This document shows, one piece after another, positions 53,305 through 62,070 of a stretch of 64,000 nucleotides of DNA. The position numbers were made by a program, and so were the translations under genes. The notes beneath the pieces were generated by a model. It searched no databases. It had not been told where the DNA came from and saw only the letters and a program-made list of their open reading frames with translations. Origin of the DNA: Epilithonimonas vandammei (GTDB lineage Bacteria > Bacteroidota > Bacteroidia > Flavobacteriales > Weeksellaceae); the NCBI RefSeq assembly GCF_003860525.1, contig NZ_CP034161.1:1302001-1366000 (forward strand), read 5' to 3'. How positions within the stretch are numbered: the first letter of the stretch is position 1; every line of letters begins with the position of its first letter.

Positions 53305-54879
53305 ATGGAAACGATGAGCCAATTAAAAATTTCTCCAGATACCAAGTTTAAAGAGATTTTTACGGATGAATTAATTGATTTTTTAGTTAAGCTTCACAGG
53401 AATTTTAATCACACAAGAATCGAATTATTAGAAGAAAGAAAAAAGACACAATTGCGCTTTGATGCAGGAGATCTCCCATCTTTTCCATCGGAAACGATTC
53501 ATATCCGAAACGGAGATTGGATATGTGCTAAAATGCCGGCGGACTTGCAGGACAGAAGAGTAGAGATTACTGGTCCGGTTGATAGAAAAATGATTATCAA
53601 TGCGCTTAACTCCGGAGCCAATACATTTATGGCAGATTTTGAAGATAGTAATTCTCCAACTTGGGAAAATTGCATGCAGGGGCAGATTAATCTGACGGAT
53701 GCCATTAATAAAACCATTGATTTTACTAATGAACAAGGAAAAAGCTACAAGCTTAATGGACAAACAGCAGTGCTTCTCATTCGTCCAAGAGGGTTGCATC
53801 TTCCTGAAAAAAATATAGAAATTGAAGGAGAACTTGCTTCAGGCTCTTTAATTGATTTTGGAATATACTTTTTCCGAAATGCCAAGCGATTAATTGCAAA
53901 TGGAAGTGGCCCGTATTTTTACCTGCCAAAACTTGAGCACTATAAAGAAGCGCGCTGGTGGAATGATGTTTTTGTATTTGCTCAAAATTATCTGGACATT
54001 CCTCAGGGAACTATCAAAGCAACAGTTCTTATAGAAACAATAACGGCTTCCTTCCAGTTGGATGAAATCCTTTTTGAGCTAAAAAATCATAGTTCAGGTT
54101 TAAATTGTGGCCGCTGGGATTATATATTTTCTTACATCAAAAAATTTAGAAATAATCCTCATTTTCTTCTGCCGGATCGAGATCAGGTAACAATGGTGTC
54201 GCCTTTTATGAAGGCGTATGCGAAAAGAGTTATCGAGATATGTCACAAAAGAAATGTTCACGCAATGGGCGGAATGGCAGCTCAGATCCCTGTTAGGAAT
54301 AATGACGAAGCCAATGATGCCGCTTTTGAAAAAGTGAGAAATGACAAAGAGCGCGAAGTGCGGAACGGTCACGATGGAACATGGGTGGCGCATCCTGCTC
54401 TTGTGCCGGTGGCTAAAGAAGTTTTTGATCATTATATGAAAGGAAAAAACCAAGTGGATAAACAGTTTGATTATAAAATCAAAGAATCGGAATTATTAGA
54501 AGTTGCTGATGGTACGATCACTGAAAATGGTGTCAGGAAAAACATCAATGTTGGTATTCTTTATATCGAGTCCTGGCTTATGGGAGTTGGAGCGGCTGCG
54601 CTTTATAATCTCATGGAAGACGCAGCTACTGCAGAGATTTCCAGAACGCAAATATGGCAATGGTTGAAACACGAAGCGGTCTTGGATGATGAAAGAGTTC
54701 TCACAAAGGAAATGGTCTTGGAATGGGAGAAAGAAGAACTTTCTAAGATCCGAGATTACGTGGGAGCTGATCGTTTTGACAAAGGAAAATTTAACCAAGC
54801 AAAGGAGCTTTTTAATGAATTGGTTTTCTGGGATAGCTTCGAAGAATTTCTTACACTGAAAGCATACCCATTTATCTAA
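53305..54879 (+). CDS. aceB: Malate synthase A
   Basis: The 524-residue enzyme condenses glyoxylate with acetyl-CoA to malate, the second step of the glyoxylate shunt. The family blocks are present: NTFMADFEDSNSPTW near 112-126, LLIRPRGLHL near 155, GRWDYIFSYIKKF near 270-282, MGGMAAQIPVRN near 320-331 and NVGILYIESWLMGVGAAALYNLMEDAATAEISRTQIWQW near 415-453. It precedes aceA on the same strand and is divergent from the regulator. Confidence 0.96.
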   Translation: METMSQLKISPDTKFKEIFTDELIDFLVKLHRNFNHTRIELLEERKKTQLRFDAGDLPSFPSETIHIRNGDWICAKMPADLQDRRVEITGPVDRKMIINALNSGANTFMADFEDSNSPTWENCMQGQINLTDAINKTIDFTNEQGKSYKLNGQTAVLLIRPRGLHLPEKNIEIEGELASGSLIDFGIYFFRNAKRLIANGSGPYFYLPKLEHYKEARWWNDVFVFAQNYLDIPQGTIKATVLIETITASFQLDEILFELKNHSSGLNCGRWDYIFSYIKKFRNNPHFLLPDRDQVTMVSPFMKAYAKRVIEICHKRNVHAMGGMAAQIPVRNNDEANDAAFEKVRNDKEREVRNGHDGTWVAHPALVPVAKEVFDHYMKGKNQVDKQFDYKIKESELLEVADGTITENGVRKNINVGILYIESWLMGVGAAALYNLMEDAATAEISRTQIWQWLKHEAVLDDERVLTKEMVLEWEKEELSKIRDYVGADRFDKGKFNQAKELFNELVFWDSFEEFLTLKAYPFI

Positions 54880-54978
54880 TCGTAATAAAAAAATAAAATT
54901 TAAGAGGTGAGAAATAAAAACTATCTCACATCTTGCCTTAAACAATATTTAAATAATCATACTAAATCACAAAATATT

Positions 54979-56259
54979 ATGAAAACAAAACAAGAACAGG
55001 TTCAGGCTTTGGAACAAGACTGGATCACAAATCCGAGATGGAGCGGTATCACAAGACCTTATTCTGCAGAAGATGTACTGAAACTGAGAGGTTCATACAA
55101 ACTGGAGTATACTATTGCTACTGAAATGTCTCGAAAACTTTGGGAGAAATTAAATAATCAGGACTGGGTCGCTGGGCTCGGGGCTCTCACAGGAAATCAG
55201 GCTGTACAAGAAGTTGATGCTGGATTGGAAGCGATTTATCTTTCCGGTTGGCAGGTGGCAGCAGATGCCAATCTTTCCGGAGAAATGTATCCTGATCAGT
55301 CACTTTATCCAGCCAATTCGGTGCCTTCCGTAGTTAAAAAGATCAATAACGCTTTGCTTAGGGCAGATCAAATCCAGTCGGTGAACGGAGGTGGGGAAAA
55401 AGAATATCTCGTTCCGATTGTGGCAGACGCCGAAGCTGGTTTCGGAGGTAATCTCAATGCTTTCGAATTGATGAAGCAAATGATCGAGGCTGGTGCAGCA
55501 GGTGTTCATTTCGAAGATCAGTTGTCATCTGCAAAAAAATGCGGACATCTTGGTGGTAAAGTTTTGGTTCCGACACAGGAAGCGGTAAATAAACTGATTG
55601 CTGCAAGACTGGCTGCTGATGTATGTGGTGTTCCGAGTATTATTGTTGCCAGAACCGATGCGGATGCTGCGGATTTACTCACCTCAGATATTGATGACAG
55701 AGATAAAAAATTCGTGACTGGTGAGAGAACTTCGGAAGGTTTTTATGTTGTGAAAAATGGAGTAGAGCAGGGTATCGACAGAGGTTTATCCTATGCACCT
55801 TATGCAGACCTGATCTGGATGGAGACGTCTAATCCTGATTTAGATTATGCCAGACAATTCGCAGAAGGCATTCACGCCAAGTTTCCTGGAAAAATGCTAG
55901 CCTATAATTGTTCACCTTCTTTTAACTGGGCGGCAAAATTATCCGTGGAGGAAATGGAAAATTTCCGTGAGGAACTGGCAAAAATGGGCTATAAATTTCA
56001 GTTTATAACACTGGCAGGTTTCCACGCTCTGAATACGGCAATGTTCGAATTGGCATTAGCTTACAAAGAACGAGGAATGGCAGGTTATTCCGAATTGCAG
56101 GAAAGGGAATTTGAACTGCAGAAAAAAGGTTTCCGGGCTGTAAAACACCAGTCATTTGTAGGCACAGGTTATTTTGATGAAATACAAACCGTAGTTACCA
56201 GCGGTAAATCTGCAACTGTTGCAATGAAGGATTCTACAGAAACAGCACAATTCCATTAA
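54979..56259 (+). CDS. aceA: Isocitrate lyase
   Basis: The 426-residue enzyme splits isocitrate into succinate and glyoxylate, the entry step of the shunt. The catalytic Cys188 lies in KKCGHLGGK, with [18 protein letters not shown] near 153-170 and [11 protein letters not shown] near 223. The start at 54979 is used instead of an in-frame ATG 72 bases upstream because it matches the family and is preceded by the same AAATCACAAAATATT string that precedes aceB. With aceB it lets the cell grow on acetate or fatty acids. Confidence 0.97.
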   Translation: MKTKQEQVQALEQDWITNPRWSGITRPYSAEDVLKLRGSYKLEYTIATEMSRKLWEKLNNQDWVAGLGALTGNQAVQEVDAGLEAIYLSGWQVAADANLSGEMYPDQSLYPANSVPSVVKKINNALLRADQIQSVNGGGEKEYLVPIVADAEAGFGGNLNAFELMKQMIEAGAAGVHFEDQLSSAKKCGHLGGKVLVPTQEAVNKLIAARLAADVCGVPSIIVARTDADAADLLTSDIDDRDKKFVTGERTSEGFYVVKNGVEQGIDRGLSYAPYADLIWMETSNPDLDYARQFAEGIHAKFPGKMLAYNCSPSFNWAAKLSVEEMENFREELAKMGYKFQFITLAGFHALNTAMFELALAYKERGMAGYSELQEREFELQKKGFRAVKHQSFVGTGYFDEIQTVVTSGKSATVAMKDSTETAQFH

Positions 56260-56306
56260 GTTCATAATCCATATTATAATTGTTGAGTTTTGAAATGACA
56301 TCAACA

Positions 56307-56345
56307 AAAAACCCTGGCTTCTTAAGAAATCAGGGTTTTGAATTT
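56307..56345 (+). terminator. Intrinsic terminator after aceA
   Basis: AAAACCCTG (56307-56315) pairs with CAGGGTTTT (56331-56339), with a second small stem TTCTTAAGAA in the loop and a T-rich run after. Confidence 0.75.
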
Positions 56346-56359
56346 TTATTATGGAATAA

Positions 56360-58012
56360 TTAATATAAAATCTTATAGTATTCATCCGCCATTCTGTCGC
56401 TTCCGAATTGGATTTTTACATCATCCATTGCTGTATGAACTATTTTTCTCCACTGATTAGGATTTTCATAGTAAGTCGGGATGATTTGGTTTTCCAAAAC
56501 TTCGTAAAGATTTTTTAGATCGAAGTTATCCTGCTCAATTTGTTGCCAGTTATGATAATCTGCTTTTGGAACTACAAAAGAGTTTTCACCATGTTTTGCA
56601 AATTCAGGAATCCATCCATCATCTGTAGAAAGATTGACGGAGCCATTCATCGCTGCTGTCATACCGCTGGTTCCAGATGCTTCTCTGGGAACTCTCGGGT
56701 TGTTTAGCCAGATATCAGAACCTTGTTTCAGAGATTTACTTAGTGATAATTCGTATCCCGTAAGTACCGCCATATTTTTGTGATTCTTACTTTCTTCTAC
56801 CAGGTTATTGAAAGTAGAAATAGCACCATAATCCATCGGATATGGTTTTCCAGCCCAGATAATCTGAACAGGATATCTAGAGTTTTCCAACATTTTTCTG
56901 AAACGCTCTTTGTCTGCCAATAAAAGATCTGCTCTTTTGTATCCGGCAAATCTTCTTGCCCACACAATAGTTAGTACATTTGGATCAAATAATTTTCCTG
57001 TTTGATCTGCAACTATCTTGAATGTTCTTTTCTTAAGATGTCTTTTCCTGTAATCGAAAAGCGAATCATCGCTTTCATCTTTTGCGTCATAGAGAGGTTT
57101 ATCTGCCCAATATTTGAATTCCTGAGCGTTGGTGATGGATTTGATTTCGCATATCCCCGGATATTTGTTCCACATATCTCTGGAAACCACGCCGTGTAAC
57201 TGTGAAACCGCATTGGAAATTCTTGACATTCTGAGTGCACAAAGAGAGTGGTTGAATCTGTCATCATCTACACCTTCGATTTTTTTGACCTCGTCTATGC
57301 TCAGTCCGCAGAAATAAGACATATCGTGGCAATGATATAGATTGTGTTTTTCGTTTCCAGCTTCTTCCGGTGTGTGAGTCGTAAAAACCAGTTTTTCTTT
57401 TACTTTAGAAAGATCGCCACCGTATTTTCTTAAAAGGTAAAAAGCTGCGGGCAGTCCATGCGCTTCATTCAGGTGATATACGTCTCTTTCCAGATTCATC
57501 TCATCCAGAAGTTTTGCACCGCCTTTTCCAAGAAGAATGTATTGCGCTAATTTTGTAGATTCATTAGCATCGTATAATTTATGACAGATGGTTTTAGAAA
57601 TATGATCGTTTTCTGGCACATCTGTACTTAGGAAAAACATAGGACATGTTTTGAAGGTTTCCGGATTCAGGTACCATACTTTGACCCAAACAGGAGCATT
57701 GTGAATTTCGATTTGGAATTTGATGCCTGTATCTTCAAGAAAACTGTACATCTTTTTAGTCCAGATCGGATTAAGTGTCTGATCCTGGTTTCTGGCCTGA
57801 TCATAGTAACCGTATTTCCAAAGAATCCCGATTCCTACAAAATCCTGTTTTAGATTATATGCACTTCTCATATGTGATCCTGCAAGGAAACCCAGTCCGC
57901 CACTGTATATTTTCAGAGCCTGGTCTATTGCAAACTCCATAGAGAAATAGGCCGTTCTCTTTGAATAGTTTGGATTGATGCTGTAAGGCATCTTAAAATT
58001 TTTAAAATCCAT
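56360..58012 (-). CDS. Alpha-glucan family phosphorylase
   Basis: The 550-residue enzyme is the short form of glycogen/maltodextrin phosphorylase seen in Bacteroidota. It has AYFSMEFAIDQALKIYSGGLGFLAGSHM near 21-48, VFTTHTPEEAGNEKHNLY near 228-245, WARRFAGYKRADLLL near 347-361 and the PLP-region-like GSDIWLNNPRVPREASGTSGMTAAMNG near 425-451. It releases glucose-1-phosphate from alpha-1,4-glucan. It is convergent with aceA and has a minus-strand -7 box near 58054. Confidence 0.9.
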   Translation of the reverse strand: MDFKNFKMPYSINPNYSKRTAYFSMEFAIDQALKIYSGGLGFLAGSHMRSAYNLKQDFVGIGILWKYGYYDQARNQDQTLNPIWTKKMYSFLEDTGIKFQIEIHNAPVWVKVWYLNPETFKTCPMFFLSTDVPENDHISKTICHKLYDANESTKLAQYILLGKGGAKLLDEMNLERDVYHLNEAHGLPAAFYLLRKYGGDLSKVKEKLVFTTHTPEEAGNEKHNLYHCHDMSYFCGLSIDEVKKIEGVDDDRFNHSLCALRMSRISNAVSQLHGVVSRDMWNKYPGICEIKSITNAQEFKYWADKPLYDAKDESDDSLFDYRKRHLKKRTFKIVADQTGKLFDPNVLTIVWARRFAGYKRADLLLADKERFRKMLENSRYPVQIIWAGKPYPMDYGAISTFNNLVEESKNHKNMAVLTGYELSLSKSLKQGSDIWLNNPRVPREASGTSGMTAAMNGSVNLSTDDGWIPEFAKHGENSFVVPKADYHNWQQIEQDNFDLKNLYEVLENQIIPTYYENPNQWRKIVHTAMDDVKIQFGSDRMADEYYKILY

Positions 58013-58046
58013 AGTTTATATATATTTAAGGTCTTCTATAAGCTTG

Positions 58047-58054
58047 CAAATATA
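58047..58054 (-). promoter_or_regulatory. Promoter -7 box for the alpha-glucan phosphorylase
   Basis: The minus strand reads TATATTTG (58054-58047), 35 bases before the ATG. Confidence 0.5.
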
Positions 58055-58258
58055 ATAATTAGTTTCTGTTGATTGTAAATCGAGCTTGGTCAGGGGAAAT
58101 AATTTAATCTTTTTTTTGAGATATTTTCTGAATTCAGAATATATTTTATTCTTCTATGGTTTTATAAACAAATAATTATGTTAAATTTTATTCATATAAT
58201 TATTTTGAAATCAATTAATTACTAAATTAGTTGAGGTTTAATAATAAATATTTAGGCT

Positions 58259-59038
58259 ATGGTTTTTTGTGAAGATCTTCGGAAAAATCTAGAAATATGT
58301 GTGGCGTCAAAGAGTTTTGGTGCAGATAATCTGATCAAATGGTATCATACTATCGGAGATGCTAATCTTAACGAACGTGAAGAATATCAGAAAAAAACTG
58401 AACTATTACTTCTGAACACTTTTTTTAGTCATTTTCCAGAAATGGAAATAGAAAATCTTACCAGCGAAAGTCCGGATTTTATTATTAATTATAAAGGAAA
58501 AAGGATTGGGTTAGAAGTTTCGGAGATTATCAATCATTTTGAGCTGAAGAAAAAAGAAAGTTATATTAACGCTGTATTTCGTGACGTCGAAAAGGAGCTT
58601 AATCAATACAAAAGTCTGTTTGGTATTCATTATCTGGATATCGATTATCAGAATCCTGAAATATTCTGCCAGCAGGAAAAGCTTACGAAAGAGATTTTAT
58701 CTGCTATTACGAATAATAAGAAAACAGGATTTGTAAAAAATATAAGAAGAACGCCCTCTCCAAAGGGTGTTTTTTTATTTCTGGAGTACAGTTTGTCACT
58801 TTTTGATGAGCTAGATTCGGAGAAGATTCTGGATGTTATCAAAAAGAAGAATTCAAAATATCCGTTATATGACGGTAAATCTGAAGAGTGCTGGCTGGTG
58901 CTGGTTTCTAATATGTATAATATGTCTTCCAGATACAGTTATATCCATCAGAAAGAAAAACTAAGAGATGTGGATAGTCCCTTCAGGAGGATTTTACATA
59001 TCGAGAATCTTAGTAGTCAAATAATGTCAATTAAATAA
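58259..59038 (+). CDS. Orphan protein with a possible PD-(D/E)xK nuclease core
   Basis: The 259-residue protein has no signal peptide. Around residues 77-96 it reads SPDFIINYKGKRIGLEVSEI: an Asp, a short beta turn, then E-x-S/E. This resembles the PD-(D/E)xK motif of restriction-type nucleases, but the final lysine is missing. The rest is mixed helix and strand with no known domain. A terminator-like hairpin lies inside the gene near 58751 and a perfect one follows its end at 59163. Neighbours are unrelated, so the role is unknown. Confidence 0.55.
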   Translation: MVFCEDLRKNLEICVASKSFGADNLIKWYHTIGDANLNEREEYQKKTELLLLNTFFSHFPEMEIENLTSESPDFIINYKGKRIGLEVSEIINHFELKKKESYINAVFRDVEKELNQYKSLFGIHYLDIDYQNPEIFCQQEKLTKEILSAITNNKKTGFVKNIRRTPSPKGVFLFLEYSLSLFDELDSEKILDVIKKKNSKYPLYDGKSEECWLVLVSNMYNMSSRYSYIHQKEKLRDVDSPFRRILHIENLSSQIMSIK

Positions 59039-59139
59039 ATTATTGGGTAGTTTGTTAATTTATAATTAAATTTTTAATTTAATTGTTTGTGATATTGCAG
59101 ATAATTTTACATTTTCATTGATTAAAAGACAAATTAAAA

Positions 59140-59898
59140 ATGAAAAATTAGTTATTCTTTATCCGAAGAATTGTCTTCGGTTTTTTCTTACTGTTTATTG
59201 TTTTTTTTGTTAGGGGGCAGGTTTACGGACCTATTACTTTTGGTTCTGGTTCATTACCTACTGATTGGACTAATGATTCTAGCTGGACTTTCAGTACTTC
59301 AAATGCTTCTTCTGGGTATAGCACTCCGAGCGCTTTGGGAAGCGGAAATGCGACTATTATAAATGGAGCCTCTAACACTCAGTATCTCACTTCAGCTAAT
59401 ATTGATTTTTCTAGTTTTAAATCTGGAATTTTGAAATTTGGAGTGGTCAAGTCTTCAACATTTTTTACAAAAGATTTGGTTGTTTCAGTAGATATAAATA
59501 ATGCAGGAACCTATACTGCTTTTGCCTCAACTGTTTCTAACACAACAATTTCTACCAGTTGGAGTTTGATAACCTTAAATTTAGGAACGGTAATAGATTC
59601 AAAATCGCAGGTAAAGATAAGATTTAACACTGTTGGATCAGGTTCAGGTACACCTAATATTAGAATAGATGATGTAACATTATACGGTACAGCAGCTAAT
59701 TCTTCTTATGCAAGTGTGACCGCAGGTTTAAGAACAGAGCCCGCAACTCTTTCTTCGCTCATTAATACACAGGCGTCTTCATCATTGAACTTTGATTTTT
59801 TAGTGACCGATGATGCAAATACAACAAATGGAAACGACAGTTTACCGACCTTGATCAGTCAGATGGTAATCGCTGAAGATGCTGGGAATGATATTGCA
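59140..59898 (+). pseudogene. Truncated secreted-protein gene, broken at both ends
   Basis: In one frame the DNA encodes a secreted-protein N-terminus: a hydrophobic run (FFLLFIVFFVRGQ), then VYGPITFGSGSLPTDW and a beta-sandwich domain (QVKIRFNTVGSGSGTPNIRIDDVTLYG, to about 59700), followed by DSLPTLISQMVIAEDAGNDIAE. The only upstream ATG (59140) is followed two codons later by TAG, and no other standard start precedes the signal-like segment. At about 59897 the frame runs into a transposase fragment. It looks like the front of a large T9SS surface protein that was disabled. Confidence 0.75.
59163..59186 (+). terminator. Intrinsic terminator overlapping the pseudogene signal segment
   Basis: CCGAAGA-ATTG-TCTTCGG is a perfect 7-bp stem followed by TTTTTT. 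It probably ends the 58259-59038 gene, yet it overlaps the codons that would encode the pseudogene's signal peptide. Confidence 0.75.
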
Positions 59899-60275
59899 GA
59901 AGGATGTGAAAGAAAATTTAAAGAATTGTTTATTGATAGGCGACAGAGGATATATTAGTGAAAATTTAAGAGTTGATTTATTCAATTATTCAAACATAGA
60001 GCTCTCTGTTCCAATGCGTAAAAATCAGTATGATTTTGTAGAATTTTCCAAGACAAAATCAAAAATCAGAAAAAGGATTGAAACCAATATATCGCAACTG
60101 TGCGGACAGTTCTCAATCAACATCAACTTTGCTAAAACCTTTCAGGGCTTGATAACAAGAATAACATCAAAAATAACTTCGTTTACCATGATTCAATATC
60201 TAAATTTTTTCATATTCAAAAGAAGTTTGAACAAATTAAAAATTAATGTATGCTAAATGCACAACAGGTTTCTAA
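59897..60275 (+). mobile_element. 3' remnant of an IS982-family insertion sequence
   Basis: A 120-residue frame carries the C-terminal third of an IS982-type transposase: LLIGDRGYISENLRVDLF near its start, ELSVPMRKNQYDF, then KRIETNISQLCGQFSININFAKTFQGLITRITSKITSFTMIQYLN. The catalytic GDRGYIS aspartate is included but the first two thirds of the enzyme and the left end are missing, so it cannot move by itself. The left junction is inside the pseudogene at about 59897, and the right flank reads GCTAAATGCACAACAGG. Confidence 0.8.
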
Positions 60276-60423
60276 TATTATTTGATAAAATCAAAAAAAA
60301 TTAAGTAATAGAAAAATTATAGCTAAAAGAATCTTTAATTTTATTTAATGTTAATATTTTTATTTATCTGCTATTTTTTTATATATTTACAACCTGAAAA
60401 TTATGCTTAGTTTTAAACTACAG

Positions 60424-60717
60424 ATGAAAAAATATTTGACCCTTACATATATAAGCATCAGTTTAATGGCAGGTGCACAGTTCAAAGAGAACACTTTTGA
60501 TAATCAATCCAATCAAACTGTCCAGAATAGCTCTGATGATGACAATACGTTTGAAAATGGACAATCATCTACTGGTGTCCCTGTGGGAGGAGAGCACGAA
60601 GAAGGACCAGGTAACCCAGGTGAGGCTGTACCCATTAATGGAGTGGTGCCAGTCTTGCTACTTACTGGTATGGCTCTATTGGCATATTTTTATAAGAAGA
60701 ATAAAAGTTTAATATAA
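60424..60717 (+). CDS. Small secreted protein with a PID-CTERM-like C-terminal sorting tail
   Basis: The 97-residue product has a signal peptide (MKKYLTLTYISISLMAGAQ), an acidic, Asn/Gly-rich middle with GPGNPGEAVPING, then a hydrophobic helix (VVPVLLLTGMALLAYFY) and a basic end (KKNKSLI). This three-part end resembles PEP-CTERM-style sorting signals, in particular the short flavobacterial PID type where PID is read here as PIN. The cognate sorting enzyme is not in the window. The start at 60424 is preferred over 60403. It sits at the head of the glycan genes and is followed by a terminator. Confidence 0.6.
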   Translation: MKKYLTLTYISISLMAGAQFKENTFDNQSNQTVQNSSDDDNTFENGQSSTGVPVGGEHEEGPGNPGEAVPINGVVPVLLLTGMALLAYFYKKNKSLI

Positions 60718-60725
60718 ATAAAACT

Positions 60726-60754
60726 AATCCGAAATTTCAATTTCGGATTTTTTT
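60726..60754 (+). terminator. Intrinsic terminator before the glycan locus
   Basis: AATCCGAAA and TTTCGGATT pair across a 6-base loop, followed by TTTTTTT. It sits after the small secreted protein and 6 bases before the sugar transferase ATG. Confidence 0.8.
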
Positions 60755-60759
60755 GTGAT

Positions 60760-61371
60760 ATGTACAAAAATATTCTTAAACCTATTTTCGATTACACATT
60801 TTCTTTTTTGTTAATCCTTATTTTATCGCCATTATTATTATTATTAATTATCTTACTTTACTTTTTTAATCAAAAAAATGTATTCTTTTTTCAGAGCCGA
60901 CCAGGTAAAAACGAAAGGGTTTTTCGGATTATAAAATTTAAGACAATGACTGATGAAAAAGACCAACAAGGTAATCTACTTCCAGATGAAAAAAGACTTA
61001 CAAAAATGGGCAAATTTGTAAGGAAAACTTCATTAGATGAGTTACCACAGTTATTTAACGTATTGAAAGGCGATATGAGTTTTATCGGTCCTAGACCTCT
61101 ATTAGTGAGTTATCTAACGTTGTATAACGACGAGCAAAAGAAAAGGCATCACATAAAACCAGGCATCACAGGATGGGCTCAGGTTAATGGACGCAATGCT
61201 ATTACGTGGGAGCAAAAGTTTATTTTCGATGTTTTTTATGTCAATAACATTAGTTTTACTCTTGATCTTAAAATCTTTCTTCTAACCATAAAAAAAGTGC
61301 TAAAGTCTGAAGGAATCAATACGATAGGAGTGGCAACTACAGAAAGTTTTAAAGGGAATGATAATGAGTAA
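60760..61371 (+). CDS. Undecaprenyl-phosphate sugar phosphotransferase (PglC/WcaJ type)
   Basis: The 203-residue bacterial sugar transferase starts a lipid-linked glycan by moving a sugar-1-phosphate onto undecaprenyl phosphate. It has one membrane segment near residues 13-33, then [45 protein letters not shown] (near 98-124) and [12 protein letters not shown] near 140. It is the short, PglC-like form without the extra N-terminal membrane domain of WcaJ. The next gene overlaps its end by 14 bases. Confidence 0.92.
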   Translation: MYKNILKPIFDYTFSFLLILILSPLLLLLIILLYFFNQKNVFFFQSRPGKNERVFRIIKFKTMTDEKDQQGNLLPDEKRLTKMGKFVRKTSLDELPQLFNVLKGDMSFIGPRPLLVSYLTLYNDEQKKRHHIKPGITGWAQVNGRNAITWEQKFIFDVFYVNNISFTLDLKIFLLTIKKVLKSEGINTIGVATTESFKGNDNE

Positions 61372-61972
61372 AGATCTATATATATTAGGTGCAGGCGGAC
61401 ATTCTAAAGTTGTTATAGAAATTGCAGAAGATCTAGGTTATAAAATAATTTCTATATTGGATGATAATCCTTCTGTTGAGAATATTTTCCAATATAAGGT
61501 TGTTCATAGTTCAGACAATAGCACTATTTCTGAAAACGTTTTTTTTGCAGTTGGAAATAATATCAATAGAAAAAAAATTGCCTCCAGGTTTCTTGCTCCT
61601 GAGTTAAATCTTATCCATCCTTCAGCGGTGGTTTCTAAAAGAACAACTTTTGGCTATGGCAACGCAGTGATGGCGGGGGTGGTTATTAACTCTTCGGTAA
61701 AAATCGGGAATCATTGTATTATAAATACATCAGCTTGTATAGATCACGATTGCAAAATAGATGATTTTGTGCATATCTCACCTAATGCTTCATTAGCAGG
61801 CAATGTGAGAGTAATGGAAGGTGCTCATGTAGGGATTGGTGCTACTGTGAAGCAAGATATCACTATAGGAAAATGGTCTGTTGTAGGTGCAGGTGCAGTT
61901 GTAATAAATGATGTTCCTAATAATGCAGTGGTTGTGGGTAATCCTGCCAGATTATTGATTAAGAAAAAATAA
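61358..61972 (+). CDS. PglD-like sugar O/N-acetyltransferase
   Basis: The 204-residue acetyltransferase has an N-terminal Rossmann-like part ([21 protein letters not shown]) and a C-terminal left-handed beta-helix of hexapeptide repeats ([49 protein letters not shown]). This is the PglD/NeuD arrangement, acetylating a UDP-4-amino-sugar. The start could be the first or third methionine. It overlaps the sugar transferase gene, so the two are coupled. Confidence 0.9.
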   Translation: MIMSKDLYILGAGGHSKVVIEIAEDLGYKIISILDDNPSVENIFQYKVVHSSDNSTISENVFFAVGNNINRKKIASRFLAPELNLIHPSAVVSKRTTFGYGNAVMAGVVINSSVKIGNHCIINTSACIDHDCKIDDFVHISPNASLAGNVRVMEGAHVGIGATVKQDITIGKWSVVGAGAVVINDVPNNAVVVGNPARLLIKKK

Positions 61973-62070
61973 CTTTCTAAATAGTTTTTCTAATATTATG
62001 TTAAATAGTTTTAACTTTGTCTAGAAATTAAACTTTTCATAATATAAACTATTTTTATTACAATCAGTAA

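Noticed and set aside
58751-58775. Terminator-like hairpin as a real gene boundary
   Set aside because: The coding frame continues on both sides with similar composition. It is recorded only as an odd feature of the gene.
59171-59362. 63-codon frame beginning with TTG
   Set aside because: It is out of frame with the secreted-protein pseudogene, overlaps the terminator and has no family resemblance.
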